From: Synechococcus sp. BS30m-G31
GTDB lineage: Bacteria; Cyanobacteriota; Cyanobacteriia; PCC-6307; Cyanobiaceae
Direction of reading: 5' to 3'
Assembly (NCBI GenBank): GCA_016777265.1
Contig: JADHRU010000002.1
Span: 1-39,983 of the forward strand
DNA length: 39,983 bases
Below are positions 8,850 to 18,892 of the stretch, in pieces. Under the pieces are notes generated by a model. That model did not search any database and had not been told where the DNA came from. It was given only the letters and a program-made list of their open reading frames with translations. Position 1 is the first letter of the stretch, and each line of letters starts with the position of its first letter. Made by a program: the position numbers and the translations under genes.

Positions 8850-9286
8850 GGTTGGATCCGCTCGATGCGTTCTACGGCAAAACTCACATCAGCATTCCGT
8901 AACACCCGCGTGACCGCCTCCGCCGGAGCAGCTGGGTCAGCGCCGGAGAGACGGATGGTGATCCGATAAGGCTCCTGGGGCTGATTCGAGGATGGTGGTT
9001 TCGAGGATGGTGAATCAGACGGTATTGGATCCGACGCTATTGGATTCGACGCTGACGTCTCCGCGTCAGGCAGGTCTGCAGCAGGGCTTACAGAGTCCTT
9101 GATTACCGAGCCTGTGGGGTTGGCTTGTACCGATCGAGCCGCTTGGCTCTCAACAACTTTGTCCGGTGCCGTCAGGAGTGCAGCATCCTGAGCCCCAAAA
9201 CTCGTCTCCAACCGTTCTGCCAACGGAGTCCCGGCACACCCCTGGAGCAAAACCAAAGGGACCAACCACGTCAGGCGCTGCACCAT
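8846..9286 (-). CDS. hypothetical lipoprotein with low-complexity Ser/Pro linker
   Basis: LVPLVLLQGCAG lipobox; repetitive ASNPIASDPIPSDSPSSKPPSS linker; C-terminal YRITIRLSGADPAAPAEAVTRVLRNADVSFAVERIERI. Confidence 0.7.
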   Translation of the reverse strand: MVQRLTWLVPLVLLQGCAGTPLAERLETSFGAQDAALLTAPDKVVESQAARSVQANPTGSVIKDSVSPAADLPDAETSASNPIASDPIPSDSPSSKPPSSNQPQEPYRITIRLSGADPAAPAEAVTRVLRNADVSFAVERIERIQP

Positions 9287-11985
9287 TAGCTGTTTCCCGG
9301 CTTAATCACCCGCACGGCGCTTGCCCGAAGCCGACCCGTTTTTGTTGTAGCAGGAGCCTTTTTCGCTGCTGGTTTTTTCGCTGCAGGCTTCTTTGCCGCA
9401 GGCTTCTTCGCCGTTGATTTACGGCTTGCCTTTGTGGCTGACGCCTTCGCTGCCAACAGTTCGACGGCTTCTTCAAGGGTGACGTCTTCTGCGCCCTTGC
9501 CTTCCGGCAGAGACGCATTCACCTTGCCTTGTTTGACATACAAACCGTAAGGACCGTCGTAGACCTGAACGGTCTCCTCACTTCCCTCTGGCTTACCCAA
9601 GTCTTTCAGTGCAGTCCGTCCACCCCGACCACGTTTGGGCATCGCCAAGAGCTCCAAAGCCCTGGGGAGACCAACCATCAGCACATCGTCCTCTCCCTTC
9701 AAGGAGCGGTAATCCTTCTCGCTTTTGCCCTTATCCCAAACCACATAGGGGCCGAAACGACCCAGACCAGCTTGGATACGGCCACCATCGGGATGCTCTC
9801 CCAAAAGCCGCGGTAACCGCAAGAGGCCCAAGGCATCGTCGAGCTTGAGATCCTCGGGTTTCACCCCTTTTGGCAGCGATGCACGTTTGGGCTTGGGATT
9901 CTCATCACTGACCTGACCACGCTGAACGTAAGGGCCGTATTGGCCAAAGAGCAGGTAGACCAAGTCGCCAGTTTCGGGATCTTCCCCGAGGGCCTCAGGT
10001 CCATCAGCTTTTTGCTTGAGAATCAATTCAGCTTGATCTTGATCCAGATCTGCTGGGGTGATCTCACGGGGGAGCGTTGCCTTGATCAACTCCTCCTCAC
10101 CGTCATCACTCACACGCTTCGACTCGAGATAGGCACCAAACCGACCGATGCGAACAACGCAGGTGAGTCCCTCGAGATCAATCGTTCGAGACGCTCCTGG
10201 ATCGATATCCCCCTCCCGCTGTTGCACTTGGGTTTCAAGCCCCTGTTCGCCCTTGTAGAACCCTTCGAGATATGGAAGCCACGGCACCTTGCCGTGGGAG
10301 ATCTCATCGAGGGTGTTCTCCATACGAGCCGTGAAACTGGTATCCACCAGGTCGGGGAAATGCTCCTCAAGTAGGGCTGTTACAGCAAAAGCGGTAAAGC
10401 TTGGAGTCAGGGCATTGCCTTGAATCGTTGCGTAGCCGCGATCCACGATGGTGCCAATGATCGAGGCATAGGTGGATGGTCGTCCAATGCCTTCTTTTTC
10501 CAACATTTTCACCAAGGACGCCTCGCTAAATCGAGCGGGCGGCTGGGTTTGATGCCCAAGAGCATCAACATCTTTCGGCTTGGGCTTATCGCCAACAACC
10601 AACGACGGCAGCAGCACCTCTTGCCCCTCTAGAGCAGCATCGGGATCATCACTTCCCTCGACATAGGCGCGGAAAAACCCAGGAAAATCGATGCGCTTGC
10701 CATTGGCTCGAAAACTGGCATCCGCCGAGCTCAAGTCGACGGAGAGCATCGTGAGCCTTGCCTCAGCCATCTGACTGGCGACGGTTCGTTTCCAAATCAA
10801 CTCATACAACGCCAGATCACGACCATCGAGACCGGTATCTCCAGGTGTGCGGAAACTTTCTCCCGCAGGACGAATCGCCTCATGCGCCTCTTGGGCATTG
10901 CGTGCCTTCGTGCTGAATTGACGCGGTCCTGGGCTCAGATAATCCTTGCCATAGAGGCTTTGGACGCAGCTTCTGGATGCACTGATGGCCTGATCGGACA
11001 GATGGACGGAGTCCGTCCGCATGTAGGTGATGAATCCGCGCTCATACAGGCCCTGAGCGCAACGCATTGTTTCCCGTGCTGAGAGGCGCAACTTGCGGTT
11101 GGACTCCTGCTGAAGCGTGCTTGTCGTGAACGGAGGAACGGGCTTACGCACGGTTGGCTTTTCCTCCACCGAATCCACCGTCCAAGGGCTCTGTTGAACC
11201 TTGTCGGCCAAAGCCCTCGCCTCGCTTTCCTGAAGCAATTGCACATTGGCTCCAGATTTCAAGCCACCGGTGCTTTCGTCAAAGTCACTACCGCTGGCAA
11301 TTCGCCGTCCCGCAACGTGGGTGAGTTTCGCTTCAAAGCCACGACCGCCTTGCTCCAACTTGGCTTTTAAATCCCAATAGCTGCCACTACAGAAGGCCCG
11401 ACGAGCCCGTTCGCGCTGCACCAGAAGGCGCACCGAAACCGATTGCACCCGACCGGCAGAGAGGCCCCAGGCCACTTTTTTCCAAAGCAGCGGCGACAGC
11501 GTGTAACCGACGAGACGATCAAGAATCCTGCGGGTCTCCTGGGCATGAACCAGCTCCATGTCGAGGTCCCTGGTCTGATCCAGCGCCTTGCCGATGGCCT
11601 CTTTGGTGATCTCGTGAAAGACCATGCGCTTCACGGGCACCTTGGGGGCCAAGAGCTGAAGCAGGTGCCAGCTAATACTTTCTCCCTCCCGATCTTCATC
11701 CGTGGCCAGGAGCAGCTGATCGGCGCCCTTCAGAGCATCTTTTAATTCACGAACAATTTTCTTTTTGTCCTTCGGAACCACGTACAGCGGCTCAAATTCA
11801 GCCTCGGTGTTCACTCCGAGGTTGGCCCATTTTTGGCCCTTTGCAGCGGCAGGAATTTCGCTGGCGTTGTTAGGCAAATCCCGGACGTGGCCCATGGATG
11901 CCTCGACCTTGAATCCCTTTGGAAGAAAGCCGCGAATGGTACGGGCCTTCGTAGGGCTTTCAACGATGACGAGGGTGTGCGCCAC
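9286..11985 (-). CDS. topA: DNA topoisomerase I with repeated C-terminal modules and Lys/Ala-rich tail
   Basis: TOPRIM start [29 protein letters not shown], active-site region [13 protein letters not shown]-terminal GRFGAYLE / GQYGPYVQ / GRFGPYVV / GPYGLYVK repeats. Confidence 0.97.
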   Translation of the reverse strand: MAHTLVIVESPTKARTIRGFLPKGFKVEASMGHVRDLPNNASEIPAAAKGQKWANLGVNTEAEFEPLYVVPKDKKKIVRELKDALKGADQLLLATDEDREGESISWHLLQLLAPKVPVKRMVFHEITKEAIGKALDQTRDLDMELVHAQETRRILDRLVGYTLSPLLWKKVAWGLSAGRVQSVSVRLLVQRERARRAFCSGSYWDLKAKLEQGGRGFEAKLTHVAGRRIASGSDFDESTGGLKSGANVQLLQESEARALADKVQQSPWTVDSVEEKPTVRKPVPPFTTSTLQQESNRKLRLSARETMRCAQGLYERGFITYMRTDSVHLSDQAISASRSCVQSLYGKDYLSPGPRQFSTKARNAQEAHEAIRPAGESFRTPGDTGLDGRDLALYELIWKRTVASQMAEARLTMLSVDLSSADASFRANGKRIDFPGFFRAYVEGSDDPDAALEGQEVLLPSLVVGDKPKPKDVDALGHQTQPPARFSEASLVKMLEKEGIGRPSTYASIIGTIVDRGYATIQGNALTPSFTAFAVTALLEEHFPDLVDTSFTARMENTLDEISHGKVPWLPYLEGFYKGEQGLETQVQQREGDIDPGASRTIDLEGLTCVVRIGRFGAYLESKRVSDDGEEELIKATLPREITPADLDQDQAELILKQKADGPEALGEDPETGDLVYLLFGQYGPYVQRGQVSDENPKPKRASLPKGVKPEDLKLDDALGLLRLPRLLGEHPDGGRIQAGLGRFGPYVVWDKGKSEKDYRSLKGEDDVLMVGLPRALELLAMPKRGRGGRTALKDLGKPEGSEETVQVYDGPYGLYVKQGKVNASLPEGKGAEDVTLEEAVELLAAKASATKASRKSTAKKPAAKKPAAKKPAAKKAPATTKTGRLRASAVRVIKPGNS

Positions 11986-12099
11986 AGGCGGCCAATAAAC
12001 CGATCACCTTCTTTATCGCACCGCGGAACCTTCTGCATATCCAATTGGGTTGGATGGACGCCGCTACAGTCGACCAAGCGCAACGAAATTCAGGCCGTC

Positions 12100-13671
12100 A
12101 TGCCCGAGATGGGTGCTCTTCTCCTCGCCACCCAGGCCATGGCCGCCCCCGGTGAGCTGCTGAACCTTTCCTTAAACGCCTCGGCAGTCCTGCCAGAGGG
12201 GGCCGTTCTTTTGGCGATGATCGCCACACTGTTGGTGGATCTCGCCGGCGAAAAGGCTGCTACACGCTGGGTTCCACTGATTTGTTACCTCGGGCTAGGC
12301 AGCGCTCTCGTTCTGCTGGCATTCCAATGGAATGCACCCCTTGAGCCCTCTTTTCTTGGAGCGTTTTTAGCGGACAACCTCGCTGTTGCTTTCCGGGCCG
12401 TCATTGCCACATCAACGCTGTTGTCACTGCTGATTAGCTGGCGATATGCCGAAAAAAGCGGAACTCCTGTCGGCGAATACGCGGCGATTCTCTTAGCGGC
12501 GACCCTTGGAGCGATGATCCTTTGCGGGGCAACGGATCTGGTCAGCATCTTCATCTCGCTTGAGACCCTCTCTGTCGCGAGTTATTTGCTGTCTGGGTAC
12601 ATGAAACGAGATGCCCGCAGCTCTGAAGCGGCACTCAAATATCTCTTGGTGGGCTCAGCGGCGGCGGCAGTATTTCTTTACGGAGCATCGCTGCTTTACG
12701 GACTCAGCGGCAGCACCAGCCTCGAAGTCATTGGCCTCGCCTTACAAACCAGCACCACGCCAATCGCGGCCCTGTCCTTGGTTTTTGTTCTGGCGACTGT
12801 GGCCTTCAAAATCGCGGCCGTTCCCTTTCACCAGTGGACTCCGGACGTCTATGAAGGCTCACCGACCCCAGTGGTGGCCTTCTTATCGGTTGGATCGAAA
12901 GCCGCAGGATTCGCACTGGCCCTACGCATTTTGGTGGGATGTTTTGGAGCATTCGACGACCAGTGGAAGCTTCTATTCACGGTCCTTGCCGTGCTGAGCA
13001 TGACCCTGGGCAATGTCGTCGCGCTTGCACAGACGTCGATGAAGCGAATGCTGGCTTACAGCTCGATTGGACAAGCCGGGTTCGTGATGATCGGAATGGT
13101 GTGTGGAACTGAAGACGGCTTCTCCGCCATGGTTTTGTACATGGCCGCTTATTTGTTCATGAACCTTGGTGCATTTGCATGCATCATCCTGTTCTCAATT
13201 CGTACAGGTAGCGACCGCATTTCTGATTATGCGGGTCTCTATCAAAAAGATCCCTTGATCACGCTCGGACTGAGCCTTTGCTTGTTATCTCTTGGAGGAA
13301 TTCCGCCAATGCTGGGATTCTTCGGAAAAATTTATCTCTTCTTTGCCGGCTGGGCTAATCACGAATACCTACTCGTTGTTGTAGGGCTAATTACGTCAGT
13401 TATCTCTATTTACTACTACATTTCCGTCATCAAAATGATGGTTGTGAAGGAGCCCCATGAGGCATCCGATGTAGTTAAAAATTATCCAGATATCGATTGG
13501 TCACTGATGGGCATGCAGCCTCTCCGCGTCGCCCTAATCGGTTGTGTTGGCGTCACAGCTATTGGTGGAATTCTCTCCAATCCACTCTTTCAATGGGCGA
13601 ACGAAGCTGTCTCTGAGACACCTCTGCTCCAACAGGCCATCGCCCTAGTCGGTGAGAGGGGTCTTGGTTGA
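12100..13671 (+). CDS. ndhB: NAD(P)H-quinone oxidoreductase subunit 2 (NdhB); start refined from 11833 to ATG 12100
   Basis: Polytopic NdhB/NuoN-like protein; [38 protein letters not shown]. Confidence 0.95.
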   Translation: MPEMGALLLATQAMAAPGELLNLSLNASAVLPEGAVLLAMIATLLVDLAGEKAATRWVPLICYLGLGSALVLLAFQWNAPLEPSFLGAFLADNLAVAFRAVIATSTLLSLLISWRYAEKSGTPVGEYAAILLAATLGAMILCGATDLVSIFISLETLSVASYLLSGYMKRDARSSEAALKYLLVGSAAAAVFLYGASLLYGLSGSTSLEVIGLALQTSTTPIAALSLVFVLATVAFKIAAVPFHQWTPDVYEGSPTPVVAFLSVGSKAAGFALALRILVGCFGAFDDQWKLLFTVLAVLSMTLGNVVALAQTSMKRMLAYSSIGQAGFVMIGMVCGTEDGFSAMVLYMAAYLFMNLGAFACIILFSIRTGSDRISDYAGLYQKDPLITLGLSLCLLSLGGIPPMLGFFGKIYLFFAGWANHEYLLVVVGLITSVISIYYYISVIKMMVVKEPHEASDVVKNYPDIDWSLMGMQPLRVALIGCVGVTAIGGILSNPLFQWANEAVSETPLLQQAIALVGERGLG

Positions 13672-14410
13672 GGCTGATCCCAAAGCGATTGCTGAACTTC
13701 GCGGTGTCAGCAAAATTTATGGTTCTGGCGACCTAGCCGTTAAAGCGCTCGACCAGCTCGATCTTGTGATTCGAGAGGGGGACTACCTCGCTGTGATGGG
13801 TGCAAGTGGATCCGGCAAGAGCACGGCAATGAATATCCTCGGCTGCCTCGACCGCCCCACCCAGGGCAGCTATCGCCTCAATGACATGGCCATTGATCAA
13901 TTGGATGACGATGCCTTGGCTGAGGTTCGAAACCGCTCTTTGGGTTTTGTCTTCCAGCAATTCCATCTTCTTCCCAATGCAACGGCCATGGACAACGTGA
14001 TGTTGCCGATGATCTATGCCGGTATCGAACCGGAAGAGCGCAGAACGCGGGCGCGATCAGCCCTGGAGAGGGTTGGGCTTGGACAACGCTTAGAGAACCG
14101 ACCGAATCAACTCTCGGGGGGCCAACAGCAACGGGTGGCTATTGCACGGGCCATCATTAATCAGCCCAGTTTGCTCTTGGCCGATGAACCAACGGGCGCT
14201 CTTGACTCCCAAACGACAAGGGAAGTCCTCGAATTATTCGATGAACTTCACCAACAGGGAATCACCCTTGTGCTGGTCACCCATGAAGATGATGTTGCTG
14301 CCCGAGCTCGACAAATCGCTCGCTTTCAGGATGGTCGCATCGTTGAAATCAACAAATCAAATTGGGGTTTAAACAACTCCGCTTTAGATCATTCCGTGGG
14401 TGCAATCTGA
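13652..14410 (+). CDS. ABC transporter ATP-binding protein (MacB/LolD-like); GTG start, overlaps ndhB
   Basis: Walker [10 protein letters not shown], signature [14 protein letters not shown], Walker [15 protein letters not shown]-loop VTHE. Confidence 0.93.
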   Translation: MRGVLVEADPKAIAELRGVSKIYGSGDLAVKALDQLDLVIREGDYLAVMGASGSGKSTAMNILGCLDRPTQGSYRLNDMAIDQLDDDALAEVRNRSLGFVFQQFHLLPNATAMDNVMLPMIYAGIEPEERRTRARSALERVGLGQRLENRPNQLSGGQQQRVAIARAIINQPSLLLADEPTGALDSQTTREVLELFDELHQQGITLVLVTHEDDVAARARQIARFQDGRIVEINKSNWGLNNSALDHSVGAI

Positions 14411-14442
14411 ACAGCTCACAATGCAAAGAGAAGGATGAAGCC

Positions 14443-14829
14443 ATGCAGGAGTCAACTGGTGCACTATCCGTAGCGATCGTTGAGGACGACCCCCGTATCC
14501 AACAACTCTTGCTTGCAGAGATCCAAGATGAAGGTCACAACGGCGTGGTCTACAGCTCAGCCGAAGATTTTTTAGACAACGCCAGCGCACAGAAGTTTGA
14601 CCTTGTTTTGCTTGATTTGATGCTTCCTGGCATCGATGGACTGACTTGCTTAAAACGGCTTCAACAGAACGACGTTTTCACCCCACCACCTCGGGTGGTG
14701 ATCGTGACAGCTCTCAATGATGCCGAAAAAAAGCAGGAGGCCCTGAGCAACGGCGCCGAAGATTACGTGCTCAAACCCGATCTGTTTGAGCGTCTACCGG
14801 AGCTCCTCCATTCCCCGCAGACTGGCTGA
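14443..14829 (+). CDS. single-domain response regulator (receiver only); start refined from 14362 to ATG 14443
   Basis: VAIVEDDP, LVLLDLMLPGIDG phospho-acceptor region, VTALND and LKPD; no output domain. Confidence 0.88.
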   Translation: MQESTGALSVAIVEDDPRIQQLLLAEIQDEGHNGVVYSSAEDFLDNASAQKFDLVLLDLMLPGIDGLTCLKRLQQNDVFTPPPRVVIVTALNDAEKKQEALSNGAEDYVLKPDLFERLPELLHSPQTG

Positions 14830-15949
14830 TGGGCAACGTCAGCAACGCTGTTGTGAGAGAACCATCCATCAAAGCGCTTTGCTCAAGGGCCAACGTGCCC
14901 TTCCAAGCCATCACAAGTTCACGGGCCAACGCCAAGCCAAGACCAGCTCCCTCAACCTGACGACCATCGCGGCGAAGCCCACCCCGAATAAACGGATTCA
15001 ACCAACTCTTCAACATCGATTCCGAAACTGGAACACCTGTTCCGTGGTTTTTGATTGCAATCTGAACACAGTTCTGTTGGTCCAATCGGCGCAGCTGGAT
15101 CTGTATTGGATGGCTGCCATCTCCATAACGCAGGGCGTTGTCTAACAAAAGATCCAAAACCAACAGCAGAGCATTGGGATCGAGGCCCACCATGCACGCT
15201 GTGCTCTGCAGTTGATCCAGGCCATCGAGCCCTATGGCCTGGTCATCCAACGCCTCAGACCAACGCTTTAACAGTGGGCGGAGATCATGCTCGCCAAAGG
15301 CAAGCAGTGCTGGATCTACTTTTAGGCGCGTTAGCAGGGAGAGATGGTCGATCAAACGCCGAATGCGATCCACCTCCTCGCCCACCATGGCCAAGCGAGA
15401 TCGTGCCGCTGAAGGCAGGTCTTTAAAGCGCGATAGCCGCTGCAAATTGCCATTCACAATTGCGAGCGGCGTTCGGAGTTCATGGGTGAGATCCGTCATA
15501 AATCTCTGCTGCTGAATCAACGCCTGCTCATCTGGACTGAGATCGCGAAACGTGAGCAATAAAAATTGGGCCTGAATTAATTCGACCGGTCGCCAGCGCA
15601 GCCAAAGCGAAGCAGATCGTCCGCCATCACTTAGCGCAAGTCGGCATCGACCATCCCCAGATGCGTTGGGCAGGGGATAACGACGATCCAGCAAGGCCAA
15701 CATGGGGTGACCATCAACCTGCTCAGGCTTCAAAGCCATCAGTTCATCCAGTTTGCGATTCGCTAGCTGGATTGGGACTCCACCAAGCAGTAAGTCAGCC
15801 GCGGCCTGATTAGCCCAATGAACCTGACGTTCTGCATCGATGATCAACATTGCTTCAGTCGCAGCATCGAAAGCCACTTGGAGCATTCCAAGGGACTGAC
15901 GAAGCTGCTGAATTAATGCGTTCTCGCTTGAATTTACGGACTGACTCAC
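14771..15949 (-). CDS. PAS-domain sensor histidine kinase, no obvious TM segment
   Basis: H-box MTDLTHELRTPLAIVNG, N-box LLDNALRYGDG, G-box GAGLGLALARELV; N-terminal PAS-like region. Confidence 0.93.
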   Translation of the reverse strand: MSQSVNSSENALIQQLRQSLGMLQVAFDAATEAMLIIDAERQVHWANQAAADLLLGGVPIQLANRKLDELMALKPEQVDGHPMLALLDRRYPLPNASGDGRCRLALSDGGRSASLWLRWRPVELIQAQFLLLTFRDLSPDEQALIQQQRFMTDLTHELRTPLAIVNGNLQRLSRFKDLPSAARSRLAMVGEEVDRIRRLIDHLSLLTRLKVDPALLAFGEHDLRPLLKRWSEALDDQAIGLDGLDQLQSTACMVGLDPNALLLVLDLLLDNALRYGDGSHPIQIQLRRLDQQNCVQIAIKNHGTGVPVSESMLKSWLNPFIRGGLRRDGRQVEGAGLGLALARELVMAWKGTLALEQSALMDGSLTTALLTLPISQSAGNGGAPVDAQTDRV

Positions 15950-15962
15950 ATCGGCATCCTGG

Positions 15963-16349
15963 TCAAGTTATGGAAACAAGTGGGCGCAATGTGGCCGCGA
16001 ATGACCAACTCCCGTCCTCTTTTTTTTCAGCAACGATGAAATGTTCACTATCAATTGCTCGACCGTCACTGCAATAAGTTGCCAATTTTAAAGGGTGATT
16101 TAAAACCTTAGAAACCTCAGTCAGCTGGAAGCGGGCAAATCCAGCGTGATGGGAATCTCGAAAACTCGGAGGAAGAATGAGTCCCAATGACTCACCAATC
16201 AATTCGTCATCACTCCAGCCATAGACTTCATGAAAGCGATGATTGATTTCTTGCACAATCCCAGCAGAATCAGCCCTAACAAAAGGCAAGTTTTCTTGCT
16301 CTCGTAAAACCTGAATCCGCTCCTCCGTCCACACCTCCTGGCTCGGCAT
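15963..16349 (-). CDS. stand-alone PAS domain protein (ATG 16349; track start 16352 is TTG)
   Basis: PAS signature FVRADSAGIVQEINHRFHEVYGWSDDELIGESLGLILPPSFRDSHHAGF. Confidence 0.8.
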   Translation of the reverse strand: MPSQEVWTEERIQVLREQENLPFVRADSAGIVQEINHRFHEVYGWSDDELIGESLGLILPPSFRDSHHAGFARFQLTEVSKVLNHPLKLATYCSDGRAIDSEHFIVAEKKEDGSWSFAATLRPLVSIT

Positions 16350-16435
16350 CAAGTACTTGCAATAAGGCTAAATCTAGGGGAAATGTCGACCGAGACCCCT
16401 TCTCGGGTTTAATGTCTTTCCAATTATGGGTTCGG

Positions 16436-17170
16436 ATGTCGTTGGAAACGAAACCTCGACTCCGCGTCCTCGTCGTTGATGATGAGCAGAAATTGACAGA
16501 TTTGTTACGCCTCGAGCTAGACGTTGAGGGCTATGACGTCCAAGTGGCAAGCGACGGAGCCAGTGGTCTTATCCAAAGCCAGACCAATCCCACCCCTGAC
16601 CTCATCATCCTCGACTGGAATCTTCCGGACTTCAGTGGGATCGACATTTGTCAACGTATCCGTGCCCACGGTGTGACCACACCCATTTTGATGCTTACCG
16701 GGCATGACGAGGTGACAGATCGCGTAAAGGCCCTCGATGCAGGGGTAGATGATTACCTGATCAAACCATTTTCCATCGATGAATTGATGGCACGATTGCG
16801 CGCCATGCATCGACGAATGGCCGCCTTTGCGAGCCAATCCGAGGGTAGTTCTGGACAAACAGACGTTTTACAAATAGCTGACTTGAGCATGAATACGCGC
16901 ACCCGTGACGTTCGACGTGGGGAAAAATCCATTCACCTATCCGTCAAGGAGTACGACCTTCTGAACTTTCTAATGCGTCGTTCAGGTCGGGTTCTCGAGC
17001 GCCAAGAAATTATGCGTGGCGTTTGGGGTGAGAACTTTTTTGGAGACGACAATTTACTTGACGTGTATATCCGCTACCTAAGACAAAAGATCGAAATCGA
17101 CAGTAATCTCACCTTGATTCACACCATCCGTGGTGTGGGTTTTATGTTGAGATCTCAAGCAGCCACCTAG
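16436..17170 (+). CDS. OmpR/PhoB-family response regulator; start refined to 16436
   Basis: Receiver VLVVDDEQKLTDLLRLELDVEGYDV, LIILDWNLPDFSG; winged-helix domain LSVKEYDLLNFLMRRSGRVLERQEI, DVYIRYLRQKIE, IHTIRGVGFML. Confidence 0.95.
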   Translation: MSLETKPRLRVLVVDDEQKLTDLLRLELDVEGYDVQVASDGASGLIQSQTNPTPDLIILDWNLPDFSGIDICQRIRAHGVTTPILMLTGHDEVTDRVKALDAGVDDYLIKPFSIDELMARLRAMHRRMAAFASQSEGSSGQTDVLQIADLSMNTRTRDVRRGEKSIHLSVKEYDLLNFLMRRSGRVLERQEIMRGVWGENFFGDDNLLDVYIRYLRQKIEIDSNLTLIHTIRGVGFMLRSQAAT

Positions 17171-17173
17171 CAG

Positions 17174-18106
17174 CTAATTAGTGCGCTTCAGGCTCTCCAG
17201 GAGCTGAGACATCAACAGTGCCACCGGGTCCTCACCAGGTGGCATGAGCCCCGCTAAATCGAAGTCTCCAGGATCCACGGAATACCAAGACTTTGCTGAA
17301 GAAACCTGTGCTGACGGCAGGCGAAGTTCAAAGTGCAAATGCGGACCCGTACTCAAACCGGTGCTTCCGACGCGTCCAATCACTTCACCCTGTTGCACCG
17401 ATTGACCTGCCTTCACATACAACTCTGAAAGATGGCCATACAAAGTTCGCCTCCTCGGCTCGCGATGATCCAACTCAATGGCAATGCCATATCCACCGGC
17501 CAAGCCACTACTCAACACGGTGCCGGATAGCGCCGCAACCACCGGGGCACCTTCAGGAGCAGCAAAGTCTCGACCAGAGTGCATCAACCAGCTTCCGAGC
17601 AAGGGGTGGAGCCGCCAACCAAATCCACTACTGCTGAAGGCCTGTCCAACCACTGGAAACAACAAGGCTCGGTTGCCATTTCCCTGCACGGGCAAAGGCC
17701 TGGGCGTCACAGCAAAAACAGACTCCAAACGGAACCCTCCCCTCCCATCGGCCAGCAATGCCGACACCGGAACCCGCACCGGCTGAGTTCGCGTGGGCTG
17801 GAACGTCACCCGCGGGGAACCCGTTCGTGTCACCACTCCGGAGGCACACTCCTGTCGCGACAGGGCTCCATCACGACAAGCCTCCGATCGGTGTTTGGAT
17901 CGAATCGGAACACCCACTCGCCCTGTTTCCAGGCCCATCCGCTCCTGCGGTGTGATCACCCGTTGCCGTTCCAAGGCTTCTAAAGACTGATCAAAATCCG
18001 AGGCTGGCGGCGGGAGCGGACCCGGGACATTGAGCAACCAAATCAGCGAGAACCAGTGCAGCACGTGGACTGGCATGGGCAACGGCCCCTGAAGTGTATG
18101 GAGCAC
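17174..18106 (-). CDS. M23-family peptidase (LytM-like murein hydrolase), likely exported
   Basis: HSGRDFAAPEGAPVVAALSGTV, YGHLSELYVKAGQSVQQGEVIGRVGSTGLSTGPHLHFEL; hydrophobic N-terminus. Confidence 0.92.
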   Translation of the reverse strand: MLHTLQGPLPMPVHVLHWFSLIWLLNVPGPLPPPASDFDQSLEALERQRVITPQERMGLETGRVGVPIRSKHRSEACRDGALSRQECASGVVTRTGSPRVTFQPTRTQPVRVPVSALLADGRGGFRLESVFAVTPRPLPVQGNGNRALLFPVVGQAFSSSGFGWRLHPLLGSWLMHSGRDFAAPEGAPVVAALSGTVLSSGLAGGYGIAIELDHREPRRRTLYGHLSELYVKAGQSVQQGEVIGRVGSTGLSTGPHLHFELRLPSAQVSSAKSWYSVDPGDFDLAGLMPPGEDPVALLMSQLLESLKRTN

Positions 18107-18112
18107 AAGTGC

Positions 18113-18892
18113 TCATGAAGACCAACGACGCCACTCTTCAGTTCGGGTCCCATGGCGAAGCTGAAGCGCTCCATCAGAGGCCACACCAGAAATCATCCAG
18201 ATCCGACCATCTCGGGGATGCTGAATTTGTTCAGCCCAAAGCAGTCTTTTCAAGGCTGGCAGGCACCAACTGCCATCACCTCCAGCCCGTTGGCAACGAT
18301 CAAGGGCAAGAAGAACCTCCGCAGTCCAATGGGCTGGATCAACGAACCCAACTCGCTCGAGCTGATTCAGAGCGATTCCCTCAATTGGCACTGGATTGCA
18401 GAGATTGAGGCCAAACCCAATGCGGAGCAAACGCACCCGCGATCCACGCTGGATGACGCTTGGCAGCAAACCCGCCAACTTTTTGCCAGACAACACAAGA
18501 TCATTGGGCCACTTAATCCGGACCGGAAGGCCGTGGCGCTCCAATCGTTCCGCGAACGCCACCGCAACGGCTAATCCCAACAGGCCAGCACGGCCTGACC
18601 CCTCTCCTTGCCAAGGAAGGGCCGCACTGAGCCAAACACCACCCCGCGGTGATGACCAGCGTCGTCCCCACTGGCCAGTGCCCCATCGTTGGTGAGCCGC
18701 CACCACAGCACAGGGCTGCTCGAGCTCCACCGGCCCTTGCAACCAACGACTCAGCAGCACTTCCGTGCTGCTGCAAACCGGAACAGAACGAAGCAACCAG
18801 GGCTGAGCATTACCGCCCGCCATTCGGCGGTAATGCCACATCAATCGACCACCACAGCGGACGGGTCGACAGGCCTCATTCATCCAAAGCAT
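18113..18892 (-). CDS. birA: biotin--[acetyl-CoA-carboxylase] ligase (start may be internal)
   Basis: Biotin ligase features: GRRWSSPRGGVWLSAALPW, PVRIKWPNDLVLSGKKLAGLLPSV. Confidence 0.88.
   Translation of the reverse strand: MLWMNEACRPVRCGGRLMWHYRRMAGGNAQPWLLRSVPVCSSTEVLLSRWLQGPVELEQPCAVVAAHQRWGTGQWGRRWSSPRGGVWLSAALPWQGEGSGRAGLLGLAVAVAFAERLERHGLPVRIKWPNDLVLSGKKLAGLLPSVIQRGSRVRLLRIGFGLNLCNPVPIEGIALNQLERVGFVDPAHWTAEVLLALDRCQRAGGDGSWCLPALKRLLWAEQIQHPRDGRIWMISGVASDGALQLRHGTRTEEWRRWSS

Noticed and set aside
9345-9420. Repeated GCTGCAGGCTTCTTTG-like units suggesting a CRISPR or VNTR
   Set aside because: They encode the KKPAAKK tail of TopA in frame; no spacer/repeat architecture.
12039-12055. 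ATCCAA-TTGGG-TTGGAT inverted repeat in the topA/ndhB gap
   Set aside because: Only a 6-bp arm; expected by chance at this scale without conservation data.
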